In this document: positions 1-9,223 of the stretch, piece by piece
Position numbering within the stretch: position 1 is the stretch's first letter
Layout: each line of letters starts with the position of its first letter
Assembly: GCA_031365725.1 (NCBI GenBank)
Contig: JANLYQ010000012.1
Coordinates: 54,514 to 118,513 of the forward strand
Reading direction: 5' to 3'
From: JANLYQ01 sp031365725
GTDB taxonomy: Bacteria > Actinomycetota > Actinomycetes > JACCUZ01
Length of the DNA: 64,000 nucleotides
Position numbers and translations under genes: made by a program
Notes under the pieces: generated by a model
Seen by the model: only the letters and a program-made list of their open reading frames with translations
Database searches by the model: none
Told to the model about the DNA's origin: nothing

Positions 1-1
1 C

Positions 2-1129
2 GAGCTGCACCATCCCAAGGGTGTCGTGGGCATCGTGTCGCCGTGGAACTATCCGCTGACCCTCGCCGTGTCCGACGCCGTGCCGGCGTTCCTGGCGGGC
101 AACGCCGTGGTGCACAAGCCCGACAGCCAGACCGCAATGACCGCGTTGTGGGTGCGGGCGTTGGCGGTCGAGGCGGGGCTGCCGGCGGACCTCTGGCAGA
201 TCGTGGTCGGCGACGGACCTGTCGTCGGTCGCGCGGTGGTCGACGGTGCGGACTTCGTCTGCTTCACCGGGTCGACCGCAGTCGGGCGCGAGGTCGCCGG
301 CCGGTGCGCGGCTCGTCTGGTCGGCTGCTCGCTCGAGCTCGGTGGCAAGAACCCGATGCTGGTGCTCGCCGACGCCGACCTGGACCGCGCCGCTGAGGCC
401 GCGGTACGCGACTGCTTCAGCAACGCCGGCCAGCTGTGCGTCTCGATGGAACGCATCTATGTCGTCGAGCCCGTCCACGACGCGTTCGTCGACCGGTTCG
501 TGGCGCGCACCAAGGCCATGCGGTTGGGACACGCGCTCGACTACGGACCCGACCTGGGGTCGCTCATCTCGGCCGCGCAGCTGGCACGGGTGCAGGCACA
601 CGTCGATGACGCGGTGGCACACGGCGCGACCGTGCTCACCGGTGGGCGGGCGCGACCCGACCTCGGGCCGTTCTTCTACGAGCCGACGATCCTGGCCGGC
701 GTGACTGAGGAGATGGCCCTGTGCCGGGAGGAGACGTTCGGCCCCGTGGTGGCGGTGCGCCCGGTACGAGACGAGGCCGAGGCGGTGCGGCTCGCCGACG
801 ACTCGGCGTACGGCCTGAACGCCTCTGTCTGGACCCGCGACGTCCGGCGCGGTCGCGCGGTCGCGGCCCGTCTGCGGACCGGCACGGTCAGCGTCAACGA
901 GGCGTACGCCGCGGCGTGGGGCGCGACGCGGGCGCCGATGGGTGGGGCGAAGGACAGCGGGCTCGGTCGACGGCACGGACGCGACGGCATCCTGAAGTAC
1001 ACCGAGACGCAAACCGTTGCGGTGCAACGGCTGGTGGCCTTCGCGCCGCCGCCGCAGGTGTCGTGGGACACGTGGGCCCGGGGGTTCACCCTCGGCCTGC
1101 GGGCGATGAAGGCGGTCCGACGCAGATGA
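2..1129 (+). CDS. Aldehyde dehydrogenase (succinate-semialdehyde dehydrogenase type), 5' end missing
   Basis: The frame is open from the first bases of the window, so this is the last 375 residues of a protein that starts upstream; the family is usually about 480-520 residues. It carries the cofactor-binding PWNYPLT segment, the catalytic glutamate in LELGGKNPM and the catalytic cysteine in NAGQLCVSMER, with EETFGPV and the C-terminal KYTETQTV region after them. Such enzymes oxidise an aldehyde to a carboxylate with NAD(P)+. The stop overlaps the ATG of the GMC oxidoreductase gene by 4 bp (ATGA), so the two are probably translationally coupled. Family assignment is firm. The substrate (succinate semialdehyde or a longer aldehyde made by the downstream oxidase) is inference. 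Confidence 0.93.
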   Translation, partial: ELHHPKGVVGIVSPWNYPLTLAVSDAVPAFLAGNAVVHKPDSQTAMTALWVRALAVEAGLPADLWQIVVGDGPVVGRAVVDGADFVCFTGSTAVGREVAGRCAARLVGCSLELGGKNPMLVLADADLDRAAEAAVRDCFSNAGQLCVSMERIYVVEPVHDAFVDRFVARTKAMRLGHALDYGPDLGSLISAAQLARVQAHVDDAVAHGATVLTGGRARPDLGPFFYEPTILAGVTEEMALCREETFGPVVAVRPVRDEAEAVRLADDSAYGLNASVWTRDVRRGRAVAARLRTGTVSVNEAYAAAWGATRAPMGGAKDSGLGRRHGRDGILKYTETQTVAVQRLVAFAPPPQVSWDTWARGFTLGLRAMKAVRRR

Positions 1130-2835
1130 CCGACGTCACGGTCGAGGCGGTCGAGGCGAACGAGGCAGTCGACGTGGTGGTCGTGGGCTCGGGTTTCGGT
1201 GGCTCGGTGACGGCGTTGCGGCTGGCCGAGAAGGGCTATCGGGTCACCGTGTTCGAAGCCGGCCGACGGTTCGCCGACGACGAGTTCGCGCGGACCTCCT
1301 GGGACCTGCGTCGTTTCCTCTGGGCGCCGATGCTGGGGTGCTTCGGGATCCAGCGCATCCACCGGCTGCCCGACGTCACGATCCTTGCCGGCGCCGGTGT
1401 CGGCGGCGGTTCGCTGGTCTACGCCAACACCCTCTATCGGCCGGACGAGGCGTTCTACGACGACCCGCAGTGGCGTGACATCACCGACTGGCGGTCCGAG
1501 CTCGCGCCGGCCTTCGACCTGGCCAGCCGGATGCTCGGCGTCACGACCAACCCGACTCTCACCCCGGCCGATGTGGCGATACGCGAGGTGGCCGAGGCGA
1601 TGGGTGTCGGCGAGACGTTCACCCTGACGCCGGTGGGGGTCTTCTTCGGCGATCCGGGGTGGCGTGGGCAGACGGTGCCCGACCCGTACTTCGGGGGGGC
1701 CGGCCCGAGCCGCACCGGCTGCCTCGAGTGTGGCGCCTGCATGACCGGCTGCCGGCACGGGGCGAAGAACACGCTGGTCATGAACTACCTGCACCGGGCG
1801 GAGGGGCTCGGGGTCCAGGTGCGGCCGCTGACGACCGTGACCGGGTTGCGCGCGCGCGACGACGGCCGGTGGGAGGTCGAGACCGCGGTGACCGGGTCGT
1901 GGGGACGGCATCGCCAGCGACCGCCTCTCGTCGCCGACCACGTCGTGCTCGCGGCCGGCGCCTACGGCACCCAGCGGCTGCTGCACCGCATGCGCGACAC
2001 CGGCCGGCTGCGGCACCTCTCGCCCCGGCTCGGCGAGCTCACGCGCACCAACTCCGAGTCCCTGGTGGGTGCCCGGTCGCGGCGCAGCGACGTCGACTTC
2101 ACTCGCGGGGTGGCGATCACGTCATCGTTCCGGCCGCGACCCGACACCCATGTCGAGCCGGTGCGCTACGGCCGCGGCAGCAACCTGATGGGCCTGCTGC
2201 AGGTCAGCCTCACCGACGGCGACGGGCGCCTGCCGCGGTGGATGTCCTGGGCCGCCGACCAGGTCCGGCACCCGGGCACCGCCGTTCGGATGGCCTCGGT
2301 GCGGGGGTGGTCGCAGCGCACGATCATCGGCCTGGTCATGCAGTCGGTCGACAACTCGCTGACCGTGTCCGGCCGTCGGCGCTTCGGTCGCCTCGGTGGC
2401 TGGCGACTGACGAGCCGGCCCGGCCACGGCGCCCCCAACCCGACGTGGATCCCGCTCGCCAACGAGGTCGTACGCCGGTTGGCGACAGTGGTCGACGGGG
2501 ACCCGGGCGGGGCAGCCACCGACCTGATCGGGTCGCCGATGACGGCGCACTTCCTCGGCGGCGCACCGATCGGGACCGATGCGGCGCACGGGGTGGTCGA
2601 TGCCTGGCACCGGGTCTTCGGTCACCCCGGCCTGCACGTGGTCGACGGCGCCGCGATCTCGGCCAACCTCGGTGCCAACCCGTCGCTGACGATCACCGCC
2701 CAGGCGGAGCGCGCGATGTCCTTCTGGCCGGAGCGAGGATGCCCCGACCCGCGGCCGCCGTTGGGCTCGGCGTACAGCAAGGTGGGTGTGGTCCGGGCTT
2801 CGACCCCGGCCGTGCCGGGCATGACGTTGTCGTGA
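1126..2835 (+). CDS. GMC-family FAD oxidoreductase, cholesterol-oxidase (ChoD)-like
   Basis: 569 residues from the ATG overlapping the previous stop. The frame is open further upstream, but only this start places the FAD-binding motif VVVVGSGFGG (Gly21, Gly23, Gly26) near the N-terminus. A cysteine-rich segment (Cys199, Cys202, Cys205, Cys209; CLECGACMTGC) is seen here as in the mycobacterial ChoD-like subgroup; its function is unclear. The C-terminal part has the GMC features HFLGGAPIG and the Asn-containing ANLGANPSLTITAQAE stretch. GMC enzymes oxidise alcohols, including sterol hydroxyls, with FAD. The gene sits between an aldehyde dehydrogenase and an SDR, which suggests stepwise oxidation of an alcohol. 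The natural substrate is unknown, and sterol is not shown by the sequence. Confidence 0.9.
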   Translation: MTDVTVEAVEANEAVDVVVVGSGFGGSVTALRLAEKGYRVTVFEAGRRFADDEFARTSWDLRRFLWAPMLGCFGIQRIHRLPDVTILAGAGVGGGSLVYANTLYRPDEAFYDDPQWRDITDWRSELAPAFDLASRMLGVTTNPTLTPADVAIREVAEAMGVGETFTLTPVGVFFGDPGWRGQTVPDPYFGGAGPSRTGCLECGACMTGCRHGAKNTLVMNYLHRAEGLGVQVRPLTTVTGLRARDDGRWEVETAVTGSWGRHRQRPPLVADHVVLAAGAYGTQRLLHRMRDTGRLRHLSPRLGELTRTNSESLVGARSRRSDVDFTRGVAITSSFRPRPDTHVEPVRYGRGSNLMGLLQVSLTDGDGRLPRWMSWAADQVRHPGTAVRMASVRGWSQRTIIGLVMQSVDNSLTVSGRRRFGRLGGWRLTSRPGHGAPNPTWIPLANEVVRRLATVVDGDPGGAATDLIGSPMTAHFLGGAPIGTDAAHGVVDAWHRVFGHPGLHVVDGAAISANLGANPSLTITAQAERAMSFWPERGCPDPRPPLGSAYSKVGVVRASTPAVPGMTLS

Positions 2836-3773
2836 ACCTCTTCCACGGCTGGACCGCGTCCGACATCCCCGATCTCAGCGGCCGTCGCGCCCTCGTCACG
2901 GGGACGACCTCTGGTCTCGGTCTCGCGACCGCGACGGCACTTGCCGCCCACGGCGCGCACGTCGTGATGACCGCGCGGGACGAAGCGCGCGGCCAGGCGG
3001 CGGTAGACGGGGTGCGCACCGAGGTGCCGGGCGCCTCGGTCGAGCTGGCTCTGCTGGACCTGGCCGACCTCGCCTCGGTGCGTGCCCTCGCCGCCGACCA
3101 GGCCGCCCAGCCGTTGGATCTGCTGGTCAACAACGCGGGAGTGATGGCGGTGCCGCACGGGTCGACCGCCGACGGCTTCGAGCGGCAGCTGGGCACCAAC
3201 CACCTCGGGCACTTTGCCCTCACCGGCCTGCTGTTGCCGGCGCTGACGCAACGACCGGCCGTGCGGGTCGTGACGGTGTCGAGCATCGCGCACCGGTCCG
3301 GTGCGATGAACCTCGCCGACCTGATGTCGCAGCAGTCCTACGACCCGTGGAAGGCCTACGGGCAGTCCAAGCTGGCCAACCTGCTGTTCGTGCGCGAGCT
3401 GGCCCGGCGGGTGCGCGCAGCCGGACTGGACCTGGTCAGTGTCGGCGCGCACCCGGGCATCTCGCGGACCGAGCTGGTGGCCTCCGGTCCCGCCAAGGGG
3501 CGTGGGCTGTTCGGGGCCATGATGGGCTTGGGGACTGCGCTGGTGGCGCAGAGCGCGCGGGCCGGGGCACTGCCACAGCTGCGGGCCTCGACCGACCCGG
3601 CCGTGGTCGGCGGCGAGGTCTACGGGCCACGTGGGCTGCTGGAGGCCCGGGGTCTGCCGCAGCGGGTGGGCGTCGCGCCGCAGGCTCAGGACGATGTGGC
3701 CGCCGGGCTGCTGTGGGAGGAGTCGGTGCGCCTGACCGGAGTCGCCTTCGACGCACTGGTCGCGACGGGGTGA
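2832..3773 (+). CDS. Short-chain dehydrogenase/reductase, retinol-dehydrogenase-like
   Basis: 313 residues from a GTG that overlaps the preceding TGA (GTGA), so it is the third coupled gene of the operon. It is a Rossmann-fold SDR with the cofactor motif VTGTTSGLG (residues 22-30), the NNAG motif and the active-site pair Tyr176/Lys180 (YGQSK). Length and the N-terminal extension resemble the retinol-dehydrogenase/WWOX-like group, which uses NADP(H) on lipophilic alcohols or ketones. With the GMC oxidase and aldehyde dehydrogenase it may process a hydrophobic alcohol; that is inference from context. The stop codon lies inside the first unit of a 16-bp tandem repeat. Confidence 0.92.
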   Translation: MNLFHGWTASDIPDLSGRRALVTGTTSGLGLATATALAAHGAHVVMTARDEARGQAAVDGVRTEVPGASVELALLDLADLASVRALAADQAAQPLDLLVNNAGVMAVPHGSTADGFERQLGTNHLGHFALTGLLLPALTQRPAVRVVTVSSIAHRSGAMNLADLMSQQSYDPWKAYGQSKLANLLFVRELARRVRAAGLDLVSVGAHPGISRTELVASGPAKGRGLFGAMMGLGTALVAQSARAGALPQLRASTDPAVVGGEVYGPRGLLEARGLPQRVGVAPQAQDDVAAGLLWEESVRLTGVAFDALVATG

Positions 3774-3804
3774 GATTGCGACGGGGTGAGATTGCGACGG
3801 GGTG
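3762..3804. repeat. 16-bp tandem repeat across the SDR stop codon
   Basis: The unit GCGACGGGGTGAGATT occurs at 3762-3777 and 3778-3793, followed by an 11-base partial copy at 3794-3804. The TGA of the SDR gene lies in the first unit, so the array looks like a duplication of the gene's own 3' end into the convergent intergenic gap. Confidence 0.9.
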
Positions 3805-3824
3805 GGAGGACGACGTGGTGAGGC

Positions 3825-3859
3825 GGAGGCCGACGCCCCTGCTCCGACCGTCGGCCTCC
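3825..3859. terminator. Hairpin between convergent genes, probable bidirectional terminator
   Basis: Perfect 11-bp inverted repeat, 3825-3835 (GGAGGCCGACG) against 3849-3859, with a 13-nt loop. It lies between the stops of the SDR gene (+) and the ABC transporter gene (-). There is no strong T-tract, as is common in high-GC actinobacteria. Confidence 0.65.
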
Positions 3860-3898
3860 ACCCGGCACTGGTTCGGTGCGCTCGCGGATGCGGATTGG

Positions 3899-5692
3899 TC
3901 AGGTCGAGCTCTCGTTCGTGGCGGCTGCGTCCGAGCGCCATGAGTGCCACAGAGCCGCGTAGGCACCGTCGGCGGCGACCAGCTCGTCGTGGCTGCCGAG
4001 CTCGCTGACCCGACCGTCCTCGACGACCGCGACCCGGTCGGCGTCGTGGGCGGTGTGCAGGCGGTGGGCGATGGCGACGACGGTACGGCCGTGCAGCACC
4101 GCCGCCAGGGACCGCTCGAGGTGCCGGGCCGCCCTCGGGTCGAGCAGGGAGGTCGCCTCGTCGAGCACCAAGGTGTGCGGGTCGGCGAGCACCAGCCGGG
4201 CCAACGCGAGCTGCTGGGCCTGCGCCGGGGTGACCGGCCGACCGCCGGACCCGACCTCGGTGGCGAGACCGTCGGGCAGGGCCAGCACCCAGTCGAGCGC
4301 CTCGACCGCCGACAGTGCCGACCGCAGGTCACCCTCGGTGGCGTCCGGCCGGGCGAGCAGCAGATTGTCGGCCACCGTTCCGACGAAGACGTGGTGCTCC
4401 TGGGTCACCAGGACGACGTGGGTGCGCAGGTCGTCCAGCGGCAAGGCCACGAGGGGCACGCCGCCCACGTCGACGGAGCCGGTGCGCGGCGGGTGGATGC
4501 CGGCGAGCAGCCGGCCCAACGTCGACTTGCCGGCGCCGGAGGGGCCGACGACGGCAAGGCGCTCACCGGGGCGCAGGTCGAGGTCGATCCCGTGCAGCAC
4601 GTCGCGATCGCCGCGGTAGGCGAAGCGCACGTCGGACACCCGCAGGTGCTCGTCGACCGGCTCGTCGTCACCGGCCTCGCGGTCCGACGGGACGAGCTCG
4701 ACACCGAGGATGCGGGCCAGCGCAGTCGCCCCGACCTGCATCTCGTCCAGCCACGAGACCAGCCGGTCGACCGGGTCGACCAGCTGCACGGCGTACAGGG
4801 TGATCGCGGTGACCTGACCCAGACTGGCGTGAGCGCCGGACACCAGCCAGCCGCCCCAGACCAGGCTCAACGTCACCGGGATCGCGTAGGCCATCTCCAT
4901 CGTCGGGAACCACACTGTTCGGATGCGCAGGGTGTAGCGCTCAGCGGCGTGCGCGTCGCCGAGGTCGCGCTCGAGGGCGGCGATGCGTCGCCGCCCGAGG
5001 CCGAGCGCCTCGACTGTGCGGGCGCCGTCGACGGTCTCGGCCAGGGTGCCGTTGAAAGCGGCATAGCACTCGCGCTCGGCGAGGTAGCCGTCGGCGGCAC
5101 GGGCGAGGTACCAGCGGGTGCCGACCCACAGCAACGGACCACCGGCCAGCAGCGGCAACGCCATCAGGGGTGCGGTCAGGAAGGCCGCCAGCACGGTCAG
5201 CAGCACCGTCAGGGTGGCGACCAGCACCTCGGGCACGGCGAAGCGCACCGTGCGAGCGAGCGCCTCGACGTCGCCGGTGCTGCGGGTGACGAGGTCGCCG
5301 GTGCCGGCCCGCTCGACCGTCGACAGGGGCAGCGCCAGGACGCGGGACAGGTAGTTCTCGCGCAACGTCGCGAACACCGTCTCGGCGAGCACGAACGCCG
5401 ACCGCCGCGCCCACCACGTCAGACCGGTCTGGATCAGCAGAGCCAGGGCCAGCAGCAGCGCGAGCAGGTCGAGGTGGCCGCGGGTGGTGCCGTCTCGCAC
5501 CGACTGCACGATCTGACCGAGCAGCTGCGGGCCGGCCAGCGACGCCAGAGCAGCCAGGCCGTTGAGAGCGAGCATGCCCGTGAGCGCGCGGCGGTGGGTG
5601 CCGAGCAGTCGCCGGGCCTGCTCGCGCACCTGTGCCGCTGTGGCGACTGGCAGCGTGGTCGTCGTTCTACGGCGACGCAGCGGGGGCGTCAC
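3899..5692 (-). CDS. ABC exporter half-transporter B (intact Walker A, degenerate signature)
   Basis: 597 residues: an N-terminal type I exporter membrane domain (about residues 35-320, six predicted spans) fused to an ATPase domain. Walker A is intact (GPSGAGKST, 383-391), as are the Q-loop (VTQEHH) and Walker B with its catalytic glutamate (TLVLDE, 507-512). The ABC signature, normally LSGGQ, is replaced by VTPAQ (487-491). Its start overlaps the stop of the partner gene by 4 bp, so the two are made together and almost certainly form a heterodimer in the membrane. The partner has the opposite defect (intact signature, lost Walker A). The exported substrate cannot be told from the sequence. 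Confidence 0.93.
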   Translation of the reverse strand: MTPPLRRRRTTTTLPVATAAQVREQARRLLGTHRRALTGMLALNGLAALASLAGPQLLGQIVQSVRDGTTRGHLDLLALLLALALLIQTGLTWWARRSAFVLAETVFATLRENYLSRVLALPLSTVERAGTGDLVTRSTGDVEALARTVRFAVPEVLVATLTVLLTVLAAFLTAPLMALPLLAGGPLLWVGTRWYLARAADGYLAERECYAAFNGTLAETVDGARTVEALGLGRRRIAALERDLGDAHAAERYTLRIRTVWFPTMEMAYAIPVTLSLVWGGWLVSGAHASLGQVTAITLYAVQLVDPVDRLVSWLDEMQVGATALARILGVELVPSDREAGDDEPVDEHLRVSDVRFAYRGDRDVLHGIDLDLRPGERLAVVGPSGAGKSTLGRLLAGIHPPRTGSVDVGGVPLVALPLDDLRTHVVLVTQEHHVFVGTVADNLLLARPDATEGDLRSALSAVEALDWVLALPDGLATEVGSGGRPVTPAQAQQLALARLVLADPHTLVLDEATSLLDPRAARHLERSLAAVLHGRTVVAIAHRLHTAHDADRVAVVEDGRVSELGSHDELVAADGAYAALWHSWRSDAAATNESST

Positions 5693-7434
5693 GCGTCCTC
5701 CCCGCGGGTGACGGTGTCGCGATAGTCAGGGTGCCCGGTGAGCAGGTCGCGGTGGGTGCCGGTGGCGACGACGCGCCCGGCGACGAGGAAGGCGACGTGG
5801 TCGCAGGCCTCGAGAAGCAGCGGGCTGGCGGTGGTGACCACGGTCGTGCGCGGGCCGTGGCTGGTCCGGGTGGGACCGTGCCTGGCGTCGTGCAGCCGCT
5901 GTGCGACCAGCACTTCGGTGTGGGCGTCGACCGCACTGGTCGGCTCGATCAGCACCAGCACGTCCGAGTCGGAGAGCATGGCGCGGGCCAGCGCGAGACG
6001 TTGCCGCTGGCCGCCGGAGAAGCCCCGGCCCGCTTCCTCGACCTCGGCGTCGAGACCGTCAGGCAGGGCCTCCAGCACGTCGGCGGCCGCCGCAACCGTG
6101 ACCCCGGCCATGAGCGCGGCGTCGTTGCCGACCCGACCCCATGGGTCGAGCTCGTCGCGCAGGGTCCCGGTGAACAGCCGTGGCTCGGCCTCGCTGACCA
6201 GCACCCGCTCGCGCACTCCGGCCAGGGGAAGATCCTTCAGCCGCACGCCGCCCAGGGTGACGGCGTGGCCGTCGGCCGCCTCGGCGAGCCGACCGAGTCG
6301 CAAAGCCACCGCAGCCGAGGAGTCGGGCTCGGCGCTGACCAAAGCTGTGAGCAGTCCCGGCGCGACGTGCAGACCGGACTGCGAGTCGTGCAGCACCGAC
6401 TGCAGGGGAGGGAGGTCCTGGGGTGCGATGGGTTCCGGCAGGTCCGGCACCGTGCGCAGCACCGAGATGATCCGGGCCGCACCGACCAGCGAGCGGGTCA
6501 GCTTGTCGGCCCCCTCGACGGCGGTGCGGATGGGGATGACGAGGAAGAACGCGTAGCCGTAGAACGCGACGACGTCGCCGACGTCGATGGTGCCGTCCAG
6601 GGCGAGCCGGGCGCTCAACCAGGTCACCAGCACGAGGAAGACACCGGGCAGCAGCACCTGTGCGCTGTCGAGCGTCGCCTGCGGGTTGGCGACATGGACA
6701 CCAGCACGGCGCAGCTCCTCGGACTGGCGGCGATAGCGGGCGAGGAAGGCCGCCTCCCCGCCGATGCCGCGCAGCACCCGGAGACCCGCCACGGTGTCGG
6801 CGCCGAGCGAGGTGAGCCGGCCGGCCACCTCGCGCTGGGTGGCCTGCCGCCGCTGCAACGGCCGCAGCAGCGGCCCCAGCAGGAAGACCATCGCCGGCAC
6901 CCCGAGCAGGACCACGAGACCCAGGACCGCCGACGTACGCAGCAGGAGCACGGCAACCACGCCGTAGGACACCACAGCGCCGGACAGCCGCGCGGTCACG
7001 TCGAAGGCGCTGCCGATGTGCAGGGCGTCGTTGGTGGCGGCCGACACGACCTCGCCGGTGGGCAGGCGGCGGCGGATCGCGACCCCGACCAGCGCGCTGT
7101 GCCGGCCGAGCAGCTGCATCGCGCGGTAGGACGCCCGCAACCAGTTGTCGACCGCGGTGCGGTGCCGAAGCACGCCGGCGACGGCCTGGACGACCGCGAG
7201 GCCGAGGACCACCAGCGACCAGCGGCCGGCCGCGCCGAGGTCGTGTTCGGCCACGCCCTGCTGCAGGCCGCGCCCGATTGCCGCGGGCACCAGCGCCTGC
7301 GCGACCATCCAGACCACGCCGTAGCAGACACCGGTCAGCAGCGTGTCGAGCTGCATGCGTCCGGTCCAGAGCAGGAAGCGCGCTGGTGACCGGACGTCGG
7401 GCTGGCCCGGGTCGTCGTAAGGGAGGTGGCGCAC
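5689..7434 (-). CDS. ABC exporter half-transporter A (intact signature, lost Walker A)
   Basis: 581 residues from a GTG at 7434. The frame stays open to 7566, but that would run into guaA and adds 44 residues of no family character, whereas MRHLPYDDPG is a plausible N-terminus. It is a membrane domain (residues 25-320) plus an ATPase domain. The Walker A position reads VSAEPDSSAA (about 366-375) with no GKS/T lysine, and the Walker B aspartate is replaced (LVLIEP, 493-498). The signature FSGGQRQR is intact (472-479). In a dimer with the downstream gene product, one ATP site is therefore fully canonical and the other is fully degenerate. It is the first gene of a two-gene operon divergent from guaA. 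Confidence 0.92.
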   Translation of the reverse strand: MRHLPYDDPGQPDVRSPARFLLWTGRMQLDTLLTGVCYGVVWMVAQALVPAAIGRGLQQGVAEHDLGAAGRWSLVVLGLAVVQAVAGVLRHRTAVDNWLRASYRAMQLLGRHSALVGVAIRRRLPTGEVVSAATNDALHIGSAFDVTARLSGAVVSYGVVAVLLLRTSAVLGLVVLLGVPAMVFLLGPLLRPLQRRQATQREVAGRLTSLGADTVAGLRVLRGIGGEAAFLARYRRQSEELRRAGVHVANPQATLDSAQVLLPGVFLVLVTWLSARLALDGTIDVGDVVAFYGYAFFLVIPIRTAVEGADKLTRSLVGAARIISVLRTVPDLPEPIAPQDLPPLQSVLHDSQSGLHVAPGLLTALVSAEPDSSAAVALRLGRLAEAADGHAVTLGGVRLKDLPLAGVRERVLVSEAEPRLFTGTLRDELDPWGRVGNDAALMAGVTVAAAADVLEALPDGLDAEVEEAGRGFSGGQRQRLALARAMLSDSDVLVLIEPTSAVDAHTEVLVAQRLHDARHGPTRTSHGPRTTVVTTASPLLLEACDHVAFLVAGRVVATGTHRDLLTGHPDYRDTVTRGEDA

Positions 7435-7504
7435 GAGAGTCGACGGTACGTCGGGGGGCGGACACGGCCGAAACGAGTTTCCGATGCGTGGGAGGATCGG
7501 TCTC

Positions 7505-9076
7505 GTGACAGCGACACCCGACCCGGTCCTGGTGGTCGATTTCGGTGCGCAGTATGCGCAGCTCATCGCCCGACGGGTGCGTGAGGCCAGGGTCTACAGC
7601 GAGATCGTGCCGCACACCATGCCGGTCGCCGAGATGCTGGCCAAGCGGCCGGCCGCCATCATCCTGTCCGGCGGTCCTGCGTCGGTCTACGCGTCGGGGG
7701 CGCCCTCGGTCGACCCGGCGATGTTCTCGGCAGGCGTTCCTGCCTTCGGCATCTGCTACGGCTTCCAGGCGATGGCGCTCGGGCTCGGCGGCACCGTGGC
7801 CCGCACCGGCAACGCGGAGTTCGGCCGGACCGGCCTCGAGCTCGTCGGTGGCGACACCACGCTGTTCCGCGGGCTGCCGCGCGAGCTGTCGGTGTGGATG
7901 TCGCACAACGACGCGGTTTCCGTTGCCCCCGAGGGGTTTTCGGTGGTGGCGCGCACGACCGACACCCCGGTTGCCGCGTTCGAGGACCTCGATCGTCGGC
8001 TCGCCGGCGTGCAGTTCCACCCCGAGGTGCTGCACAGCGAGCACGGCCAGGCAGTGCTCGAGCACTTCCTCTACGAGGTCGCCGGTCTCGAGCCGATCTG
8101 GACCATGACCAGCGTCATCGACGACCAGGTGGCGGCGATCCGCGCGCAGGTCGGGTCGGGCCGGGTGATCTGCGGGCTCTCCGGCGGTGTCGACTCAGCG
8201 GTGGCAGCGGCGCTCGTGCACCGTGCCGTCGGCGACCAGCTCACCTGTGTCTTCGTCGACCACGGGCTGCTGCGCAAGGGCGAGGCGGAGCAGGTCGAGC
8301 GCGACTTCGTCGCGGCCACCGGCGTACAGCTGAAGGTGGCCGACGCCGCCAAGCGCTTCCTCGACGCGTTGGCCGGGGTGAGCGATCCGGAAGCCAAGCG
8401 CAAGGCGATCGGGCGCGAGTTCATCAGGGTCTTCGAGGAGGCTGCCCGCGAGGTCGTGGCCGAGGCCGGCGCGCACGGTGAGTCGGTCGACTTCCTGGTG
8501 CAGGGCACGCTCTACCCCGACGTCGTCGAGTCCGGCGGCGGCACCGGCACCGCCAACATCAAGAGCCACCACAACGTGGGCGGCCTGCCCGACGACCTGC
8601 AGTTCGCCCTCGTCGAGCCGCTGCGCACGCTGTTCAAGGACGAGGTACGCCGGGTCGGGCTCGAGCTCGGCCTGCCCGAGCCGATCGTGTGGCGCCAGCC
8701 GTTCCCCGGGCCGGGGCTCGGCATCCGGATCGTCGGCGAGGTCACCCAGGACCGGCTGGACATCCTGCGCGAGGCCGACGCGATCGCCCGCGAGGAGCTC
8801 ACCGCCGCCGGGCTGGACCGCGAGATCTGGCAGTGCCCCGTCGTGCTGCTCGGTGACGTGCGCTCCGTCGGCGTGCAGGGCGACGAACGCACCTATGGCC
8901 ACCCGATCGTGCTGCGCCCCGTGTCGTCCGAGGACGCGATGACCGCCGACTGGACCCGGGTGCCGTACGACGTCCTCGCCCGCATCTCCACCCGCATCAC
9001 CAACGAGGTGCGTGAGGTCAACCGGGTCACCCTCGACATCACCTCCAAGCCGCCCGGCACCATCGAGTGGGAGTAG
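7505..9076 (+). CDS. guaA: GMP synthase (glutamine-hydrolysing)
   Basis: 523 residues from the GTG at 7505, chosen because GGGAGGA at 7490-7496 sits 8 nt upstream; an ATG at 7484 would add 7 residues. The N-terminal class I glutamine amidotransferase domain has the nucleophile cysteine in FGICYG and the His/Glu of GVQFHPEV. The ATP-pyrophosphatase domain has the P-loop LSGGVDSAVAAAL. The C-terminal dimerisation domain ends in the conserved KPPGTIEWE. It converts XMP, ATP and glutamine to GMP, the last step of guanine nucleotide synthesis. Full length and all landmarks are present. Proximity to a ChoD-like gene parallels the mycobacterial guaB-choD-guaA neighbourhood. Confidence 0.98.
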   Translation: MTATPDPVLVVDFGAQYAQLIARRVREARVYSEIVPHTMPVAEMLAKRPAAIILSGGPASVYASGAPSVDPAMFSAGVPAFGICYGFQAMALGLGGTVARTGNAEFGRTGLELVGGDTTLFRGLPRELSVWMSHNDAVSVAPEGFSVVARTTDTPVAAFEDLDRRLAGVQFHPEVLHSEHGQAVLEHFLYEVAGLEPIWTMTSVIDDQVAAIRAQVGSGRVICGLSGGVDSAVAAALVHRAVGDQLTCVFVDHGLLRKGEAEQVERDFVAATGVQLKVADAAKRFLDALAGVSDPEAKRKAIGREFIRVFEEAAREVVAEAGAHGESVDFLVQGTLYPDVVESGGGTGTANIKSHHNVGGLPDDLQFALVEPLRTLFKDEVRRVGLELGLPEPIVWRQPFPGPGLGIRIVGEVTQDRLDILREADAIAREELTAAGLDREIWQCPVVLLGDVRSVGVQGDERTYGHPIVLRPVSSEDAMTADWTRVPYDVLARISTRITNEVREVNRVTLDITSKPPGTIEWE

Positions 9077-9158
9077 ACGACACCGCGTTACCGGGCCGAT
9101 ACAGACGGGTGATATGTCCGAAATGACTAGTGACGTCGGGTCGATCGTGGGGTGAGGC

Positions 9159-9196
9159 TGCGGCTCGGAGCTCGTCCTCATCGGGGAGGAGCCGCA
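9159..9196 (+). promoter_or_regulatory. Stem-loop in the leader of the beta-helix gene
   Basis: TGCGGCTC at 9159-9166 is a perfect inverted copy of GAGCCGCA at 9189-9196, with a 22-nt loop. It lies between guaA and the secreted beta-helix gene. It could be a leader structure or the tail of the guaA transcript. It matches no riboswitch class I know. Confidence 0.3.
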
Positions 9197-9223
9197 CGAC
9201 CGACACGCATGGGGGACAACGTC

